DNA of 64,000 nucleotides. Source: Hydrococcus rivularis NIES-593 (GTDB taxonomy: Bacteria > Cyanobacteriota > Cyanobacteriia > Cyanobacteriales > Microcystaceae). Made by a program: the position numbers and the translations under genes. Of the stretch, positions 41,987 through 51,350 are shown in pieces; position 1 is the first letter of the stretch, and each line of letters opens with the position of its first letter. The stretch covers positions 1-64,000 of the forward strand of contig NZ_MRCB01000027.1 of assembly GCF_001904635.1 (NCBI RefSeq), written 5' to 3'. A model generated the notes under the pieces. The model saw nothing but the letters and a program-made list of their open reading frames with translations, was not told the origin of the DNA and searched no databases.

Positions 41987-42979
41987 ATGCCAAAAAGTCA
42001 AACAAAGCCTACTAATTCTGCTACTGAAGAAAGCGCAGTATCCCAGTCTGAACCCCCTGAACAAACAGTTCAGAATAGTACAAACATACAAAAGCGTAAA
42101 TTAGCTATTTCTAAATTTGCAAATCCTGAGTACAATGCGCCGATTAGTAACATCTGCATCTGCCAAGTCATTAACCACATGGAAGCAGAAAAAGTCGGGT
42201 TGTTTATCAAAGATAAATACTTAGCAGCAATTAACTGGCAAGGACAAGAACCTACACACAAGCACACCTTCTCTAGTGGCACGCCAGAAATGGGAGTATT
42301 GCTGCAATCGCCCAGGATGCACATTCTTGATGTCTCTCCCAGATACATTGAACAGCGCGATGACGGCAAAATAGTAGGAGTGTACGAATCACCTGATGGG
42401 TACGAAATGTACCAAGCACTTGGCAAAGATGCCGCAGTATTGAGAAGGTTCTACTTATTGCAACTTGTTGATGAAAATAATCATAACCTGCACTCAGTAC
42501 CAATTGTCTTATCAATTAAAGGCGTTGCATCATCAAAATTTGGCGAGGCTTATAAACAGTTCCAACGCGAACTAGAAGTTGCATTCGCCCGATTTACTGA
42601 TACAACTGTCGCTGAAAAACGTGCAGAGTTTCATCGCCTCGGTGTATTTCAACCCACCTTTACGCCATCTCTTGAACCTAAAGAAGCAGTCAATCAAAGA
42701 GATAAATCTTGGGTAGCAGTTGTCACTTCTTATAAATCACCAAACCCCGATGGAAGCGATTTTCTCGAATTCTTCTCAGAAGGCAAAGAAATCGATATCC
42801 AAACAACAATGCAGGCAAACCCCGAATTCTCTCACCGCATCGGTAAAACATCAACCGTTGTAGCAGAACATAATCGCCTGGTAGGTGCAGCTGATATGGC
42901 AGTAGCAGCACTTCCTCCTAGTACAGCAGGTCAAGCTTATACAGCATACAGTACTGAAATGGAAGAACTGCCCTACTAA
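41987..42979 (+). CDS. Conserved-looking unknown protein upstream of the clamp gene
   Basis: 330 residues. A Ser/Thr/Glu-rich first ~40 residues precede a strand-rich domain: YNAPISNICICQVINHMEAEKVGLFI, FSSGTPEMGVLLQSPRMHIL, VYESPDGYEMYQALGKD, RRFYLLQLVDENNHNLHSVPIVLSIKGVASSKFGEAY. It resembles a family of single-domain proteins on cyanobacterial plasmids (possibly DUF5895, from memory). Position before the clamp gene suggests DNA replication or repair; a single-stranded DNA or clamp partner role is only a guess. Confidence 0.5.
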   Translation: MPKSQTKPTNSATEESAVSQSEPPEQTVQNSTNIQKRKLAISKFANPEYNAPISNICICQVINHMEAEKVGLFIKDKYLAAINWQGQEPTHKHTFSSGTPEMGVLLQSPRMHILDVSPRYIEQRDDGKIVGVYESPDGYEMYQALGKDAAVLRRFYLLQLVDENNHNLHSVPIVLSIKGVASSKFGEAYKQFQRELEVAFARFTDTTVAEKRAEFHRLGVFQPTFTPSLEPKEAVNQRDKSWVAVVTSYKSPNPDGSDFLEFFSEGKEIDIQTTMQANPEFSHRIGKTSTVVAEHNRLVGAADMAVAALPPSTAGQAYTAYSTEMEELPY

Positions 42980-43004
42980 AACAACTATCTCATTTAACCG
43001 AAAA

Positions 43005-43024
43005 GGGTGCTAGAAATAGCGCCC
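43005..43024. terminator. Short hairpin with GAAA loop
   Basis: GGGTGCTA (43005-43012), GAAA, TAGCGCCC (43017-43024), one T-G pair. No U-run; 35 bp before the clamp gene. Confidence 0.4.
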
Positions 43025-43058
43025 GTTCAAACATCATCTACTAAAAGCAAAATAACAA

Positions 43059-44393
43059 ATGAAACTAAACATTGAACAATCTAAACTTGCAGAAATTTTA
43101 GAAACCGCTTATCTCGCAATTAGTCCTAAGCCTACTGACCCAATTTTAGGAAATATCTTACTGATAGCAAATGAAGATGGGATAGTATCAGCAACAGGAA
43201 CAAACCTTAACCTCACAATTCATACTACAACGACCGCTAATGTAGAAACGTTAGGTCAGGTAGCACTACCAGCCAAATTATTAACTGACACTATTAACAA
43301 TGTCAGAGGAGAAATTACCTTAGAGGTAGAAAACCAAGCCTGCATAATTACTCACAATAGCGGTAAATGCCGTCTGATTGGTGGAAAACCTGAAGAGTTT
43401 CCAACTATTCCCAAGGGAGAAAATCCAATAGAAGTAAATTTAAGTGCCAAGAAACTCCAAGCTGCACTTGAAGGGACACTCTATTGCACCAATGGTGACG
43501 AAACAAAGTTAGTTTTAACTGGTGTCAACTTCAAAATTGATACCAACAAGTGGCAAGCTGCTAGTACAAATGGTCACAAATTAGCACTAGTCACAGGAAT
43601 ACTTGATAGCGAATATTCTGACCCAATTGACTTTACTGTTCCAGGTAAGTCACTTAGCGAGTTAAACAAAATTCTCTCTCAAAGTGCCGATACAAGCGTG
43701 TGCAATATTCTTCTATCAAATAAAACTATTGAGTTTAGTCTTCCTAATACAAAGGTCATTTCCCGACTTTTAGAGGGAGAATACCCCAAAATCAATAGTT
43801 TGATTCCCAGAACATTTGAGTATGAATTTACATTAGAACGCAAGGGATTTGAGAGCGCACTGAAGCGGGTAAGTTATCTAGCTGAACGCAAGCAAAAGGT
43901 TGTCAAAATTCTCTGGGAATTGGAAGCTACACAGGCAACACTTTACACCGAAGCTACTGATATCGGGGATGCAGTTGACTCGGTACTGATGAAACCAGCA
44001 ACTAATCATTCAGAAAACATCAGTATTGGATTAAATATCGACTACCTTATCGAAGGATTGAAGCACATCAGTACTGACGAAATCGTGGTGCGGTGTAACA
44101 AACCTACGCAACCAGTCATTATCTGCCCAATGGGAGGACTGCTCAATCAGCTGTATCTGGTAATGCCTGTAGAAATTAAGCAGGGGTTTGAAAAGGTAAA
44201 TAACCAAAGTACAAAGACAGAAGCCAGCACTCAACCTGAGCCTAGCGCTGAAGAAGTAACAGATGTAGTGCAGGCAACAAATGATAGTGAAAATTCTCAA
44301 ATAGAATCACCATCTTTAGTGGCGAAAGATACTACTAAAGGTAAGTCAACCTCACGCTCGTCACGAACGAAAAAAGAAGCCGCGACTGCTTAA
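43059..44393 (+). CDS. dnaN: Plasmid-encoded DNA polymerase III beta sliding clamp
   Basis: 444 residues. The three-domain clamp is evident: start MKLNIEQSKLAEILETAYLA, GQVALPAKLLTDTINNVRGE, FPTIPKGEN, then WQAASTNGHKLALV, ISRLLEGEYPKINSLIPRTF, ERKQKVVKILWE, and the C-terminal PVIICPMGGLLNQLYLVMPV. The last is the usual end of DnaN (PVLI...MPVR). The clamp core ends near residue 375, leaving a ~70-residue tail that is acidic and then Lys/Arg/Ser-rich, an unusual addition. A clamp on a plasmid, besides the chromosomal one, implies a dedicated replisome. Confidence 0.9.
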   Translation: MKLNIEQSKLAEILETAYLAISPKPTDPILGNILLIANEDGIVSATGTNLNLTIHTTTTANVETLGQVALPAKLLTDTINNVRGEITLEVENQACIITHNSGKCRLIGGKPEEFPTIPKGENPIEVNLSAKKLQAALEGTLYCTNGDETKLVLTGVNFKIDTNKWQAASTNGHKLALVTGILDSEYSDPIDFTVPGKSLSELNKILSQSADTSVCNILLSNKTIEFSLPNTKVISRLLEGEYPKINSLIPRTFEYEFTLERKGFESALKRVSYLAERKQKVVKILWELEATQATLYTEATDIGDAVDSVLMKPATNHSENISIGLNIDYLIEGLKHISTDEIVVRCNKPTQPVIICPMGGLLNQLYLVMPVEIKQGFEKVNNQSTKTEASTQPEPSAEEVTDVVQATNDSENSQIESPSLVAKDTTKGKSTSRSSRTKKEAATA

Positions 44394-44400
44394 AAATTAA

Positions 44401-44429
44401 ACTCCTTATCAGTGCAGTTGGTAAGGAGT
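44401..44429. terminator. Hairpin between dnaN and dnaX
   Basis: ACTCCTTATC (44401-44410) pairs with GGTAAGGAGT (44420-44429), one T-G pair. No strong U-run follows, so it may attenuate rather than end transcription. Confidence 0.45.
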
Positions 44430-44457
44430 AAATAAAACACTTTTAATCATCAAAACT

Positions 44458-45747
44458 ATGTACCAACCACTACATCTCAAATACCGTCCCCAGACTCTTA
44501 GTGAAGTTATTGGGCAAGAACATATCGTTCGCACTCTTATAAATGCGATCGCACTCCAAAAGATTGCACCTGCTTACCTATTTAGCGGCCCCAAAGGTAC
44601 AGGTAAAACCAGTACCGCCCGCATCATCGCTAAATCTCTTAACTGTCAGTCAAGCAATGAGCCGACAACTAAGCCCTGTGGAGAATGCAATTCATGCAAG
44701 GGAATTACAGCATCTTCTTCTGTTGATGTAACCGAACTGGATGCAGCAAGCAATAGTGGGGTAGAAGTGATCCGAGACCTTATATCCACTATCCAGTTTG
44801 CACCAGTGGAGGGTAGATTCAAAATATTCATTATTGATGAATGTCATGCCCTAAGCACCCAATCGTGGCAAGCACTCCTCAAAACCATTGAAAGCCCTCC
44901 CCGTCATGTAGTATTTATCTTCTGCACAACCGAGTTACACAAAGTTCCAGAAACCATTGTCTCCCGTTGCCAAAAGTTCGACTTTAAGAGAGTTCCTGTC
45001 TCGCTAGTTGCAAGCTACCTAGAACAAATATCTCACCAAGAAAGTATCAACATTGCACCATCAGCAGTTACCGCCGTAGCTAAAGCAAACAAAGGACATC
45101 TGCGCGACTCACTCAAACTATTAGACCAGTTAACCTTACTAGGTGAAGAGGAAATTACCTCTAACTGGGTTTGGGAACTATCAGGCACTATTCCCGAATA
45201 CGATTTACTCACTGTCTGTGAAAATATCATCAAAGGAGAAATTACGGGCAATTTAGGCATCCTTCAAGATTGGATTGAATCTGGTAAACAGACAACTGCT
45301 ATCCATATAAGTCTTGTCAACTTCCTCAAAGACTTACTTGTGTGCAAAACTAATCTCAATAGCAGACATCTTACACAGCTAGAAGAGGACACCTGGGAGG
45401 AATTAGTAAGTATCTCGCAGTTGTGGAATATCGACCAGATCCGAAACGCGATCGCACTTTTAATGGCACGCCAAAATCTCATGCGGGATGAAGACGCGCA
45501 CCTTTGGTTGGAAGCTACATTTATCGAGATAGTGTCAACCAACAAGGATAGTCACCAATCACAACCCTGGAAAGATTGGAAAACTGCTCAAGATGCGATT
45601 AACTGGGGCAAGGAACAGTTACCTCACTTAACACAAACGCAGTTACAAGAACACTGGCAAAAGCTGACACCTATTAATGGTAAAAAAGCACCTGCTTGGG
45701 TAGAAGCTGTCCAAAAGCTGCAACAAAAACAATTACAGCAAGCTTAA
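44458..45747 (+). CDS. dnaX: DNA polymerase III gamma/tau-like clamp-loader ATPase
   Basis: 429 residues. AAA+ clamp-loader features in order: LKYRPQTLSEVIGQEHIV, Walker A SGPKGTGKTSTAR (near 45), the zinc module CGECNSCKGI (73-82), Walker B IIDECHAL (near 124), TIESPPRHVVFIF and the SRC motif IVSRCQKFDFKR. The C-terminal ~140 residues form the collar domain plus a short tail ending KLQQKQLQQA. The long tau tail that binds the alpha polymerase and DnaB is absent, consistent with a replisome without an alpha subunit. Confidence 0.9.
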   Translation: MYQPLHLKYRPQTLSEVIGQEHIVRTLINAIALQKIAPAYLFSGPKGTGKTSTARIIAKSLNCQSSNEPTTKPCGECNSCKGITASSSVDVTELDAASNSGVEVIRDLISTIQFAPVEGRFKIFIIDECHALSTQSWQALLKTIESPPRHVVFIFCTTELHKVPETIVSRCQKFDFKRVPVSLVASYLEQISHQESINIAPSAVTAVAKANKGHLRDSLKLLDQLTLLGEEEITSNWVWELSGTIPEYDLLTVCENIIKGEITGNLGILQDWIESGKQTTAIHISLVNFLKDLLVCKTNLNSRHLTQLEEDTWEELVSISQLWNIDQIRNAIALLMARQNLMRDEDAHLWLEATFIEIVSTNKDSHQSQPWKDWKTAQDAINWGKEQLPHLTQTQLQEHWQKLTPINGKKAPAWVEAVQKLQQKQLQQA

Positions 45748-45755
45748 CTGTAAAC

Positions 45756-45781
45756 AGGGTTATAACTATGGTTATAACCCT
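45756..45781 (+). terminator. Terminator-like hairpin after dnaX
   Basis: AGGGTTATAAC (45756-45766), TATG loop, GTTATAACCCT (45771-45781): 11 perfect pairs, followed by CTATTTATG. Confidence 0.6.
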
Positions 45782-45861
45782 CTATTTATGGTTCTTCAGT
45801 AACAATTAAAATGCCAAAACTACTAAGTGGCTTAATATTTATTTTCTCTTAAAAACCCCAT

Positions 45862-46488
45862 TTACCAAATCTGTATCACTTCCATACATTTTTTTAAAAG
45901 TTCGTCTGCCACTGACACAGATTCTACGTCAATACATATAAATCCGAGATGTTCAACCTTCTCCCTCATGCGTTTATTATATAATAGGGTACGGTCTAAA
46001 AACTTTTGAATTAGGTGCTTTTTATCCTCACTTACATTATAAAAATTACTTTCACTAAAGATTCGGTAAGAGAAGAGTTCGTCACTAGCCGTAAGCCAAA
46101 TCGCTTTAACACCATTTTCGCTAACTAAATTCGCTACAAATTCAGGCCATAATGCAGAGCCTTCAAGGATAAGGCATTCCGTTGATAAATCAGACGCATG
46201 AGAATGAACGATAATCTCGACTTGCGGTAACACATTTTTCTCATAATGCGACAATACATCTACAAAAAGAGCGTCAACAGACAAAGTTCCATAATGTTCT
46301 GCTACGTGTTCTGGAATAGCATTTCTATTTGCACCCACCCAAGGATGTCCAGGATGCCGAGCGAGTTTGTCTGTAGAACGATAACTCCAACCAAGCCTCG
46401 CCGCCAAAGATTGGCCAAGGGTGGATTTGCCTACATGAGAGGAGCCACCAATTAAAATCACTCGTGTTTCATTGCTTAATTCATACAT
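45862..46488 (-). CDS. P-loop small-molecule kinase-like protein
   Basis: 208 residues. ILIGGSSHVGKSTLGQSLAARLGW is a kinase-type P-loop and is followed by the substrate region STDKLARHPGHPWVG; LILEGSALWPEFV and AIWLTASDELFSYRIFS continue the nucleoside/small-molecule kinase fold (as in 2-phosphoglycerate kinase or drug phosphotransferases). The substrate cannot be told. It is read against the replication genes and stands between dnaX and the polymerase, so it is probably an inserted accessory gene. Confidence 0.6.
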   Translation of the reverse strand: MYELSNETRVILIGGSSHVGKSTLGQSLAARLGWSYRSTDKLARHPGHPWVGANRNAIPEHVAEHYGTLSVDALFVDVLSHYEKNVLPQVEIIVHSHASDLSTECLILEGSALWPEFVANLVSENGVKAIWLTASDELFSYRIFSESNFYNVSEDKKHLIQKFLDRTLLYNKRMREKVEHLGFICIDVESVSVADELLKKCMEVIQIW

Positions 46489-46629
46489 AAGTACTGATTA
46501 ACCATACTTATTTCTGTATTTATTTAATCAAATAACCAAATAAATTAACATTTACTACCACAGCAGCATACGCAGTTAAATTGATAGTTAAAAATTAATA
46601 TCAACATGAATTAGGAAAATCTCTAATTA

Positions 46630-48447
46630 ATGAATTATAACCACAGAGATTTTGTAAAAAAATCTAGAGGGGGAATCGTTGTCGATGAAGACAAACTAAA
46701 CATTTATTGGAAAGACCCCTCTCCAATAAAACCTTGGCAGCCCAAAATACAACTCAAGCCGTATCAGGAACTTTTACAAATATTTGTTGATATTGAAACA
46801 GCAGGAATCAACCCATTTGAAAGCCGTATTTATGCTATTGGTTGTATGGATTCAAGGGGATATTCTACTATTTTCATGGATATCTCAGAAGCTAAAATAC
46901 TGACCAAATTTATCAACCATCTCAGTAAAAGAAATCCAGATGTAATTTTCACATATAACGGGATGGCATTTGATATTCCATTTATTATTACTCGATGCAA
47001 CTTGCACGGTATAAAACACCCATTTCAAGTTGCATCCAAATCTCGGACTATTCGTACCGCCCAAGTACGGGGCGAGCCACTAAAAATTCAGGAGGTGTTC
47101 ATCCGAAATAGCCAACACGTAGACATTTATATATGTGTTCTGAGGTGGGATTTCATAGCCAAAAAGCTAACTAACGGCAGATCGCTCAAAAAGGCTGTAT
47201 TGGACATGGGACTGCGCCAGAACACTAGGCTAGTTCTTCCCTATGAGGAAATCCTCACTTGTTGGAAAGATGGCCCCAACAGTAAGGGATGGAAACGCCT
47301 GAAAGAGTATCTTGTGTACGACCTCGAAGACACCCGGCTAATTGCGAATAGACTTGTACCCTCATACTATTACGAAGCACTAATTGTACCAGAAATGAAC
47401 CTCCAGCAGCTAACACTTGCTGGTAATGGTACTAAATGGGAGCGAATATTTGAGCATCATTATCCAGGTTATAAACCAAAACCTGATCGCAAGTACAAAT
47501 TTCAAGGAGGGATGGCTTACTCTATTCCTGGGCTGTATAGAAGGGTTGGATATGCAGATATTAGCTCAATGCACCCTTGGGCAATGCTAGACAAGGGTAT
47601 TTGCTCAATTAAAGATACAGAACGTATTGGGCTAAGTATTCTGCAATATTTGGTGAATGAAAAATCTAGGCTGGAACAACTTGCATCTGCTGGAGATGTT
47701 GCTGCTAAGGAAAAAAGAGAATCCGTCAAGGTTTTAGCTAACTCTGAGTTTGGATTCTTAGGCACCTCTGAACTCGCCTTCAATGATATGGAAGCTGCTG
47801 CATTAGTTACAGCCTACAGTCGAAAAGTACTCAAGCTCATGATTGAAATTATCACTCGGCACGGTGGTACTCCTGTGGAAGTTGACACCGATGGAGTGTT
47901 TTTCACACATCCCAACCCAGAAGAGGTACGTAGTTTACTTCAATCTCAATTGCCTAAAGGGATAACTGTCAAGCTAGAGTTTATCGCCGACGCTATGTTT
48001 ATCCCCGAACGGGGAACCAAAAATTACCTTTTATGGCTTCCAGACGGGAAAATCATCACTAAAGGCAACTGGCGCAACCGCGATCGCTCTCAATTGGAGA
48101 AAGAGTTTTCTATTGAGTATTTAACCCTGCTAATTCAAAATGTATCAGTAGCAGAAGATTATTATGCACACATCAAATCCCAGATTTTATCAAGGGAATA
48201 TCCAAAAGAAAAACTTGCAATCACACGCAAAATTAAAGAGGGTGAAAAAGAAATCCTCAAACTAGGGAAACCTGGAGATGTAGTCACTTACTATTACGGA
48301 ATTAGTGGCATAACCAATATCAGCAGTAATGAGAATTACTCACGTCAATACTATCTTCACCTTATTGAAAAAAGGCGAGAAGAAATTCTTAAAATAGCTG
48401 CTCCTGCAACACTAGAAAGTAACAAACGTCAGTTATCTCTTTTCTAA
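46630..48447 (+). CDS. Family B DNA polymerase with 3'-5' exonuclease and C-terminal clamp-binding motif
   Basis: 605 residues. Exonuclease motifs: I LFVDIETAGINP (near 50), II TYNGMAFDIPF (near 108), III VYDLEDTRLI (near 228). Polymerase motifs: A YADISSMHPW (near 308), B KVLANSEFGFLG (near 368), C EVDTDGVFF (near 418). All catalytic acidic residues are present. The enzyme is short for family B (E. coli Pol II is 783 aa), lacking most of the N-terminal domain. The last five residues, QLSLF, match the beta-clamp-binding motif; Pol II ends in a similar peptide. It is the only polymerase in the window and the likely plasmid replicase or repair polymerase. Confidence 0.85.
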   Translation: MNYNHRDFVKKSRGGIVVDEDKLNIYWKDPSPIKPWQPKIQLKPYQELLQIFVDIETAGINPFESRIYAIGCMDSRGYSTIFMDISEAKILTKFINHLSKRNPDVIFTYNGMAFDIPFIITRCNLHGIKHPFQVASKSRTIRTAQVRGEPLKIQEVFIRNSQHVDIYICVLRWDFIAKKLTNGRSLKKAVLDMGLRQNTRLVLPYEEILTCWKDGPNSKGWKRLKEYLVYDLEDTRLIANRLVPSYYYEALIVPEMNLQQLTLAGNGTKWERIFEHHYPGYKPKPDRKYKFQGGMAYSIPGLYRRVGYADISSMHPWAMLDKGICSIKDTERIGLSILQYLVNEKSRLEQLASAGDVAAKEKRESVKVLANSEFGFLGTSELAFNDMEAAALVTAYSRKVLKLMIEIITRHGGTPVEVDTDGVFFTHPNPEEVRSLLQSQLPKGITVKLEFIADAMFIPERGTKNYLLWLPDGKIITKGNWRNRDRSQLEKEFSIEYLTLLIQNVSVAEDYYAHIKSQILSREYPKEKLAITRKIKEGEKEILKLGKPGDVVTYYYGISGITNISSNENYSRQYYLHLIEKRREEILKIAAPATLESNKRQLSLF

Positions 48448-48534
48448 ATGAACAAAGTTGAGATTTTAGGTAAATTTTGAAGACCTAACTATAAAGGTTT
48501 TTCAAATTCATACATTCTCACTTGTCTGTAACTA

Positions 48535-49317
48535 ATGAAAAATAAATCCTCTTCTCGCAAGCCCAGGCTTAATAAAAAGCAAAGGGCTTGGGTAAACTCA
48601 TTCCTGTCGTCTCATCCTAATGCTAGAGTTAGAACTATCTACGAATTAGATGGCGATCGCGTAGTTCAAATTGAGTGGTGGGAAAACACAAACCCAGTAA
48701 TATTAGACCCAAAAACTTACATCCAAGGAATTATCAGCTACAACATGTGGGTCAAACTAAGAAAGTCTGGCGACCCCAGGAAAACAGCTGAGTTTTCTTA
48801 TCGCATTACCCCACCAGAAAAACGAAGTGCATCATGGCACTTAACAGGTCAACTCTCTCTAGAACTCCCCCAATGTTACGAAGTTGCAGAACCAAACAAC
48901 CCTGTTACTATTAAACCAAAAAGGAGAAATACTAAAACCAAAAAAGTTAAAAATTTTATTCAATATACTCTTCCTTTATCAGAGATTAGTGTTCAACTTC
49001 ATACTACAAATATAAAAGATGATGGTGTTACTCTATATGGACAAGAAATATTACTAGAAAACACACCACACCTAAATTTAGATACTGGTAAAGACACTAA
49101 ACTTCCCGAAGCTATAGTCAAAATTCTCTCAGAGAAACAAGCTAGCCTAAAGGAATGGGAAACAGCTATTACACTATACGAGGTAACTGGTTCTAGTGGA
49201 GTGATAGAGTATCTTCAACAGTTAGATTCTTGGCGCAAATACTTGGGTAATAAACCAATAGATAACCATATTGATAAAGACTCAATTCAAAATTTCGTAC
49301 AACCAGTACAAACTTAA
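48535..49317 (+). CDS. Unknown protein with internal clamp-motif-like peptide
   Basis: 260 residues. Basic start (KNKSSSRKPRLNKKQRAWVN), strands (RVRTIYELDGDRVVQIEWWE), then SWHLTGQLSLELPQCYEV, where QLSLEL matches the hexapeptide clamp consensus Q-x-x-L-x-L. A Lys-rich linker (KPKRRNTKTKKVK) and a helical C-terminus follow. It lies 87 bp after the polymerase gene on the same strand. No domain recognised; a polymerase accessory or clamp client is the simplest guess. Confidence 0.5.
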   Translation: MKNKSSSRKPRLNKKQRAWVNSFLSSHPNARVRTIYELDGDRVVQIEWWENTNPVILDPKTYIQGIISYNMWVKLRKSGDPRKTAEFSYRITPPEKRSASWHLTGQLSLELPQCYEVAEPNNPVTIKPKRRNTKTKKVKNFIQYTLPLSEISVQLHTTNIKDDGVTLYGQEILLENTPHLNLDTGKDTKLPEAIVKILSEKQASLKEWETAITLYEVTGSSGVIEYLQQLDSWRKYLGNKPIDNHIDKDSIQNFVQPVQT

Positions 49318-49361
49318 GTAAGTGTTTACTGGTCACACATAATAAATACCAAGCAAGTAGA

Positions 49362-49389
49362 AAGAGTTAATACTAACTCTTCTTTTTTT
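49362..49389 (+). terminator. Rho-independent terminator
   Basis: AAGAGTTA (49362-49369), ATAC loop, TAACTCTT (49374-49381), then CTTTTTTT. Ends the polymerase/260-aa unit. Confidence 0.85.
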
Positions 49390-49437
49390 AACCACTGCTT
49401 ATAACTAACGCATGATAATTAGATGTTTATCTAATCT

Positions 49438-50400
49438 ATGATGCCAGTATACCTATACTACGGCGAAGATACCTATTCGCTCAACCAAAAAATCAACCAT
49501 TTGGTGAATCAAAATGTTCATGCTGAATGGAAAGCTTTCAACTACATCAAGCTATCTGGAAATGAGAAAAATATTGCTGCCAAGGTTTTTACTGAGGTTA
49601 TGACTTTACCCTTTGGAGAGGGTAATAAGATTGTTCATACAGACAGCGAGCAATTAATTGGAAGTTTATCAAATGAGGATAATAACCAAGAACTTGAAAA
49701 TCAACTTTCTCGAATACCTGCAAGTAACATTCTCTTAATTACTAGTAACAAAAAGCCAGATTCCCGTAGAACAGTAGTGAAAACTATCTTAAAATATGCT
49801 CAACAAGAAGAGTTTCCTCTCGTTCCTTGTTGGGATAAAAAGGGGATAGTTAGTTTGATAGGGAAGTATGCAGCTATCCATCAAGTTAAACTTACATCGG
49901 ATGTGACCGATTATCTGGTCGAAGCAATTGGTAATAACACTGCACGAGCCGATAGCGAATTTGCTAAACTTGCTGTCTATGCAAGTGAAAAAATTATTTC
50001 CGTTGAGGAAATAAAACAATTAGTTAGTAATCACAATACTGACTATCAAAAGCTTACTATGGCTATGTTAAGAAATCATTCAAACTTGGCAATAGCGCAG
50101 GTGGATAAACTACTAGATAGTAATGAACATCCACTCAAAATAGTAGCAACTCTTACGTCAGTTTTTCGCACTTGGCTAATAATTAAAGCTGGCGTAGAAT
50201 CTAAATTATCTGACATGAAGATTGCAGAAATAGCCGAATTGAATAACCCTAAAAGATTGTATTACCTCAAAGATGAAATCAAGTTTGTAGGCGTTCAAAA
50301 ACTAAAAAACAGCCTTACCTTACTTTTACAACTCGAAACGGAACTCAAAAGCGGCACTAACAATTTAATTAGTCGAATTATTGAAATTTGCACGATATGA
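49438..50400 (+). CDS. holA: DNA polymerase III delta subunit-like clamp opener
   Basis: 320 residues (a second ATG is at 49441). It begins PVYLYYGEDTYSLNQKINHL, the usual delta start; AAKVFTEVMTLPFGEGNKIV contains the T-L-P-F clamp-wrench motif; SRIPASNILLIT, KKPDSRRTVVKTI and a long helical domain with NNTARADSEFAKLAVYA follow, as in HolA. Delta has no P-loop, and none is seen. It overlaps the delta-prime gene by 4 bp (ATGA), which ensures balanced production of the two clamp-loader parts. Confidence 0.85.
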   Translation: MMPVYLYYGEDTYSLNQKINHLVNQNVHAEWKAFNYIKLSGNEKNIAAKVFTEVMTLPFGEGNKIVHTDSEQLIGSLSNEDNNQELENQLSRIPASNILLITSNKKPDSRRTVVKTILKYAQQEEFPLVPCWDKKGIVSLIGKYAAIHQVKLTSDVTDYLVEAIGNNTARADSEFAKLAVYASEKIISVEEIKQLVSNHNTDYQKLTMAMLRNHSNLAIAQVDKLLDSNEHPLKIVATLTSVFRTWLIIKAGVESKLSDMKIAEIAELNNPKRLYYLKDEIKFVGVQKLKNSLTLLLQLETELKSGTNNLISRIIEICTI

Positions 50401-51272
50401 AAAACGACTTATTTACAGAAATCATCGGACAGCATACCGCCAAACTTCTACTAACTGAAGCAATCGAACGTAATCAAATTGCTCCTGCATACCTATTTAG
50501 CAGCGAAGTTGAGGGAGTAGGCAAAGGAAAAACTGCTCTGGCGTTCGCAAATGCGATACTCTCAAAAGGAAGTCGCTCCACGAACGCAGGAGAATCTAAA
50601 CATCTAGACATCTTACAAATCAAACCAACCTATATCGAAAACACCTCCCAGCAGAAAAGTGTCCCTGCTATCCGAGTAGAACAGGTGCGCGAGGTAATTG
50701 AATTTCTCTCAACTAGTGCAGTCGAGGGCAAGCAAAAGGTTGTGATTATCCACGAAGCAGATATGCTCAACCCTACCGCCGCTAACAAACTTCTCAAGAC
50801 GCTGGAAGAACCCAAAACTGGAACGTTTATTCTGATATCATCCTATCCTCAAAAGCTATTACCCACTATCAAGAGTAGGTGTCAAATCATACCTTTCCAA
50901 AGGTTAACTGATGAGGAGGTTATTTCTGTCCTTAAAGACCAACAGATTGAGGCAACAGAAAAAATACTAGCTATCAGTTCGGGCAGTCCTGGTCAAGCGA
51001 TCGCCAATATTAAAATGTTAGCTTCCATCTCACAAGAAATCACAAAGGAACTGGAAGTGCCTCCTGACGATATCCTCAAGGCACTCAGTTTAAGTAACTC
51101 CATCTCAAGCTGGAATCACCAAACGCAGTTATGGTTGCTTACCTACCTACAATACAACTGGTGGCAGAAATTAAAAAGCACTAAGCTACTAGCTAAATTC
51201 ACCCAAGCAAAAAAGCAATTGCTGCATCACGTTACGCCCAGAAGTGTTTGGGATAGCCTACTTCTGCCATAA
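50397..51272 (+). CDS. holB: DNA polymerase III delta-prime-like clamp-loader subunit
   Basis: 291 residues from the ATG in the ATGA overlap. FTEIIGQHTAKLLLTEAIER, the P-loop-like VEGVGKGKTALAFANAIL, VEQVREVIEFLSTSAVEGKQ, VVIIHEADMLNPTAANKLLKTLEEP and SRCQIIPFQRL are standard delta-prime/DnaX-type segments. The P-loop has the unusual form GVGKGKT. The zinc module of DnaX is missing, as expected. With holA and dnaX it completes a clamp loader on this plasmid. Confidence 0.85.
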   Translation: MKNDLFTEIIGQHTAKLLLTEAIERNQIAPAYLFSSEVEGVGKGKTALAFANAILSKGSRSTNAGESKHLDILQIKPTYIENTSQQKSVPAIRVEQVREVIEFLSTSAVEGKQKVVIIHEADMLNPTAANKLLKTLEEPKTGTFILISSYPQKLLPTIKSRCQIIPFQRLTDEEVISVLKDQQIEATEKILAISSGSPGQAIANIKMLASISQEITKELEVPPDDILKALSLSNSISSWNHQTQLWLLTYLQYNWWQKLKSTKLLAKFTQAKKQLLHHVTPRSVWDSLLLP

Positions 51273-51296
51273 CAAAACCCACTCATTATCAAAAAG

Positions 51297-51337
51297 TACT
51301 GCCAGTTAGAAGTATTTCTAGCTGGCAGTATTTGTTT
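51297..51337 (+). terminator. Long hairpin after the clamp-loader genes
   Basis: TACTGCCAGTTAGAA (51297-51311) pairs with TTCTAGCTGGCAGTA (51316-51330), one T-G pair, GTAT loop; TTTGTTT follows. 15 pairs make it one of the strongest hairpins here. The next ATG is at 51351. Confidence 0.7.
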
Positions 51338-51350
51338 ACACATAAAAGAT

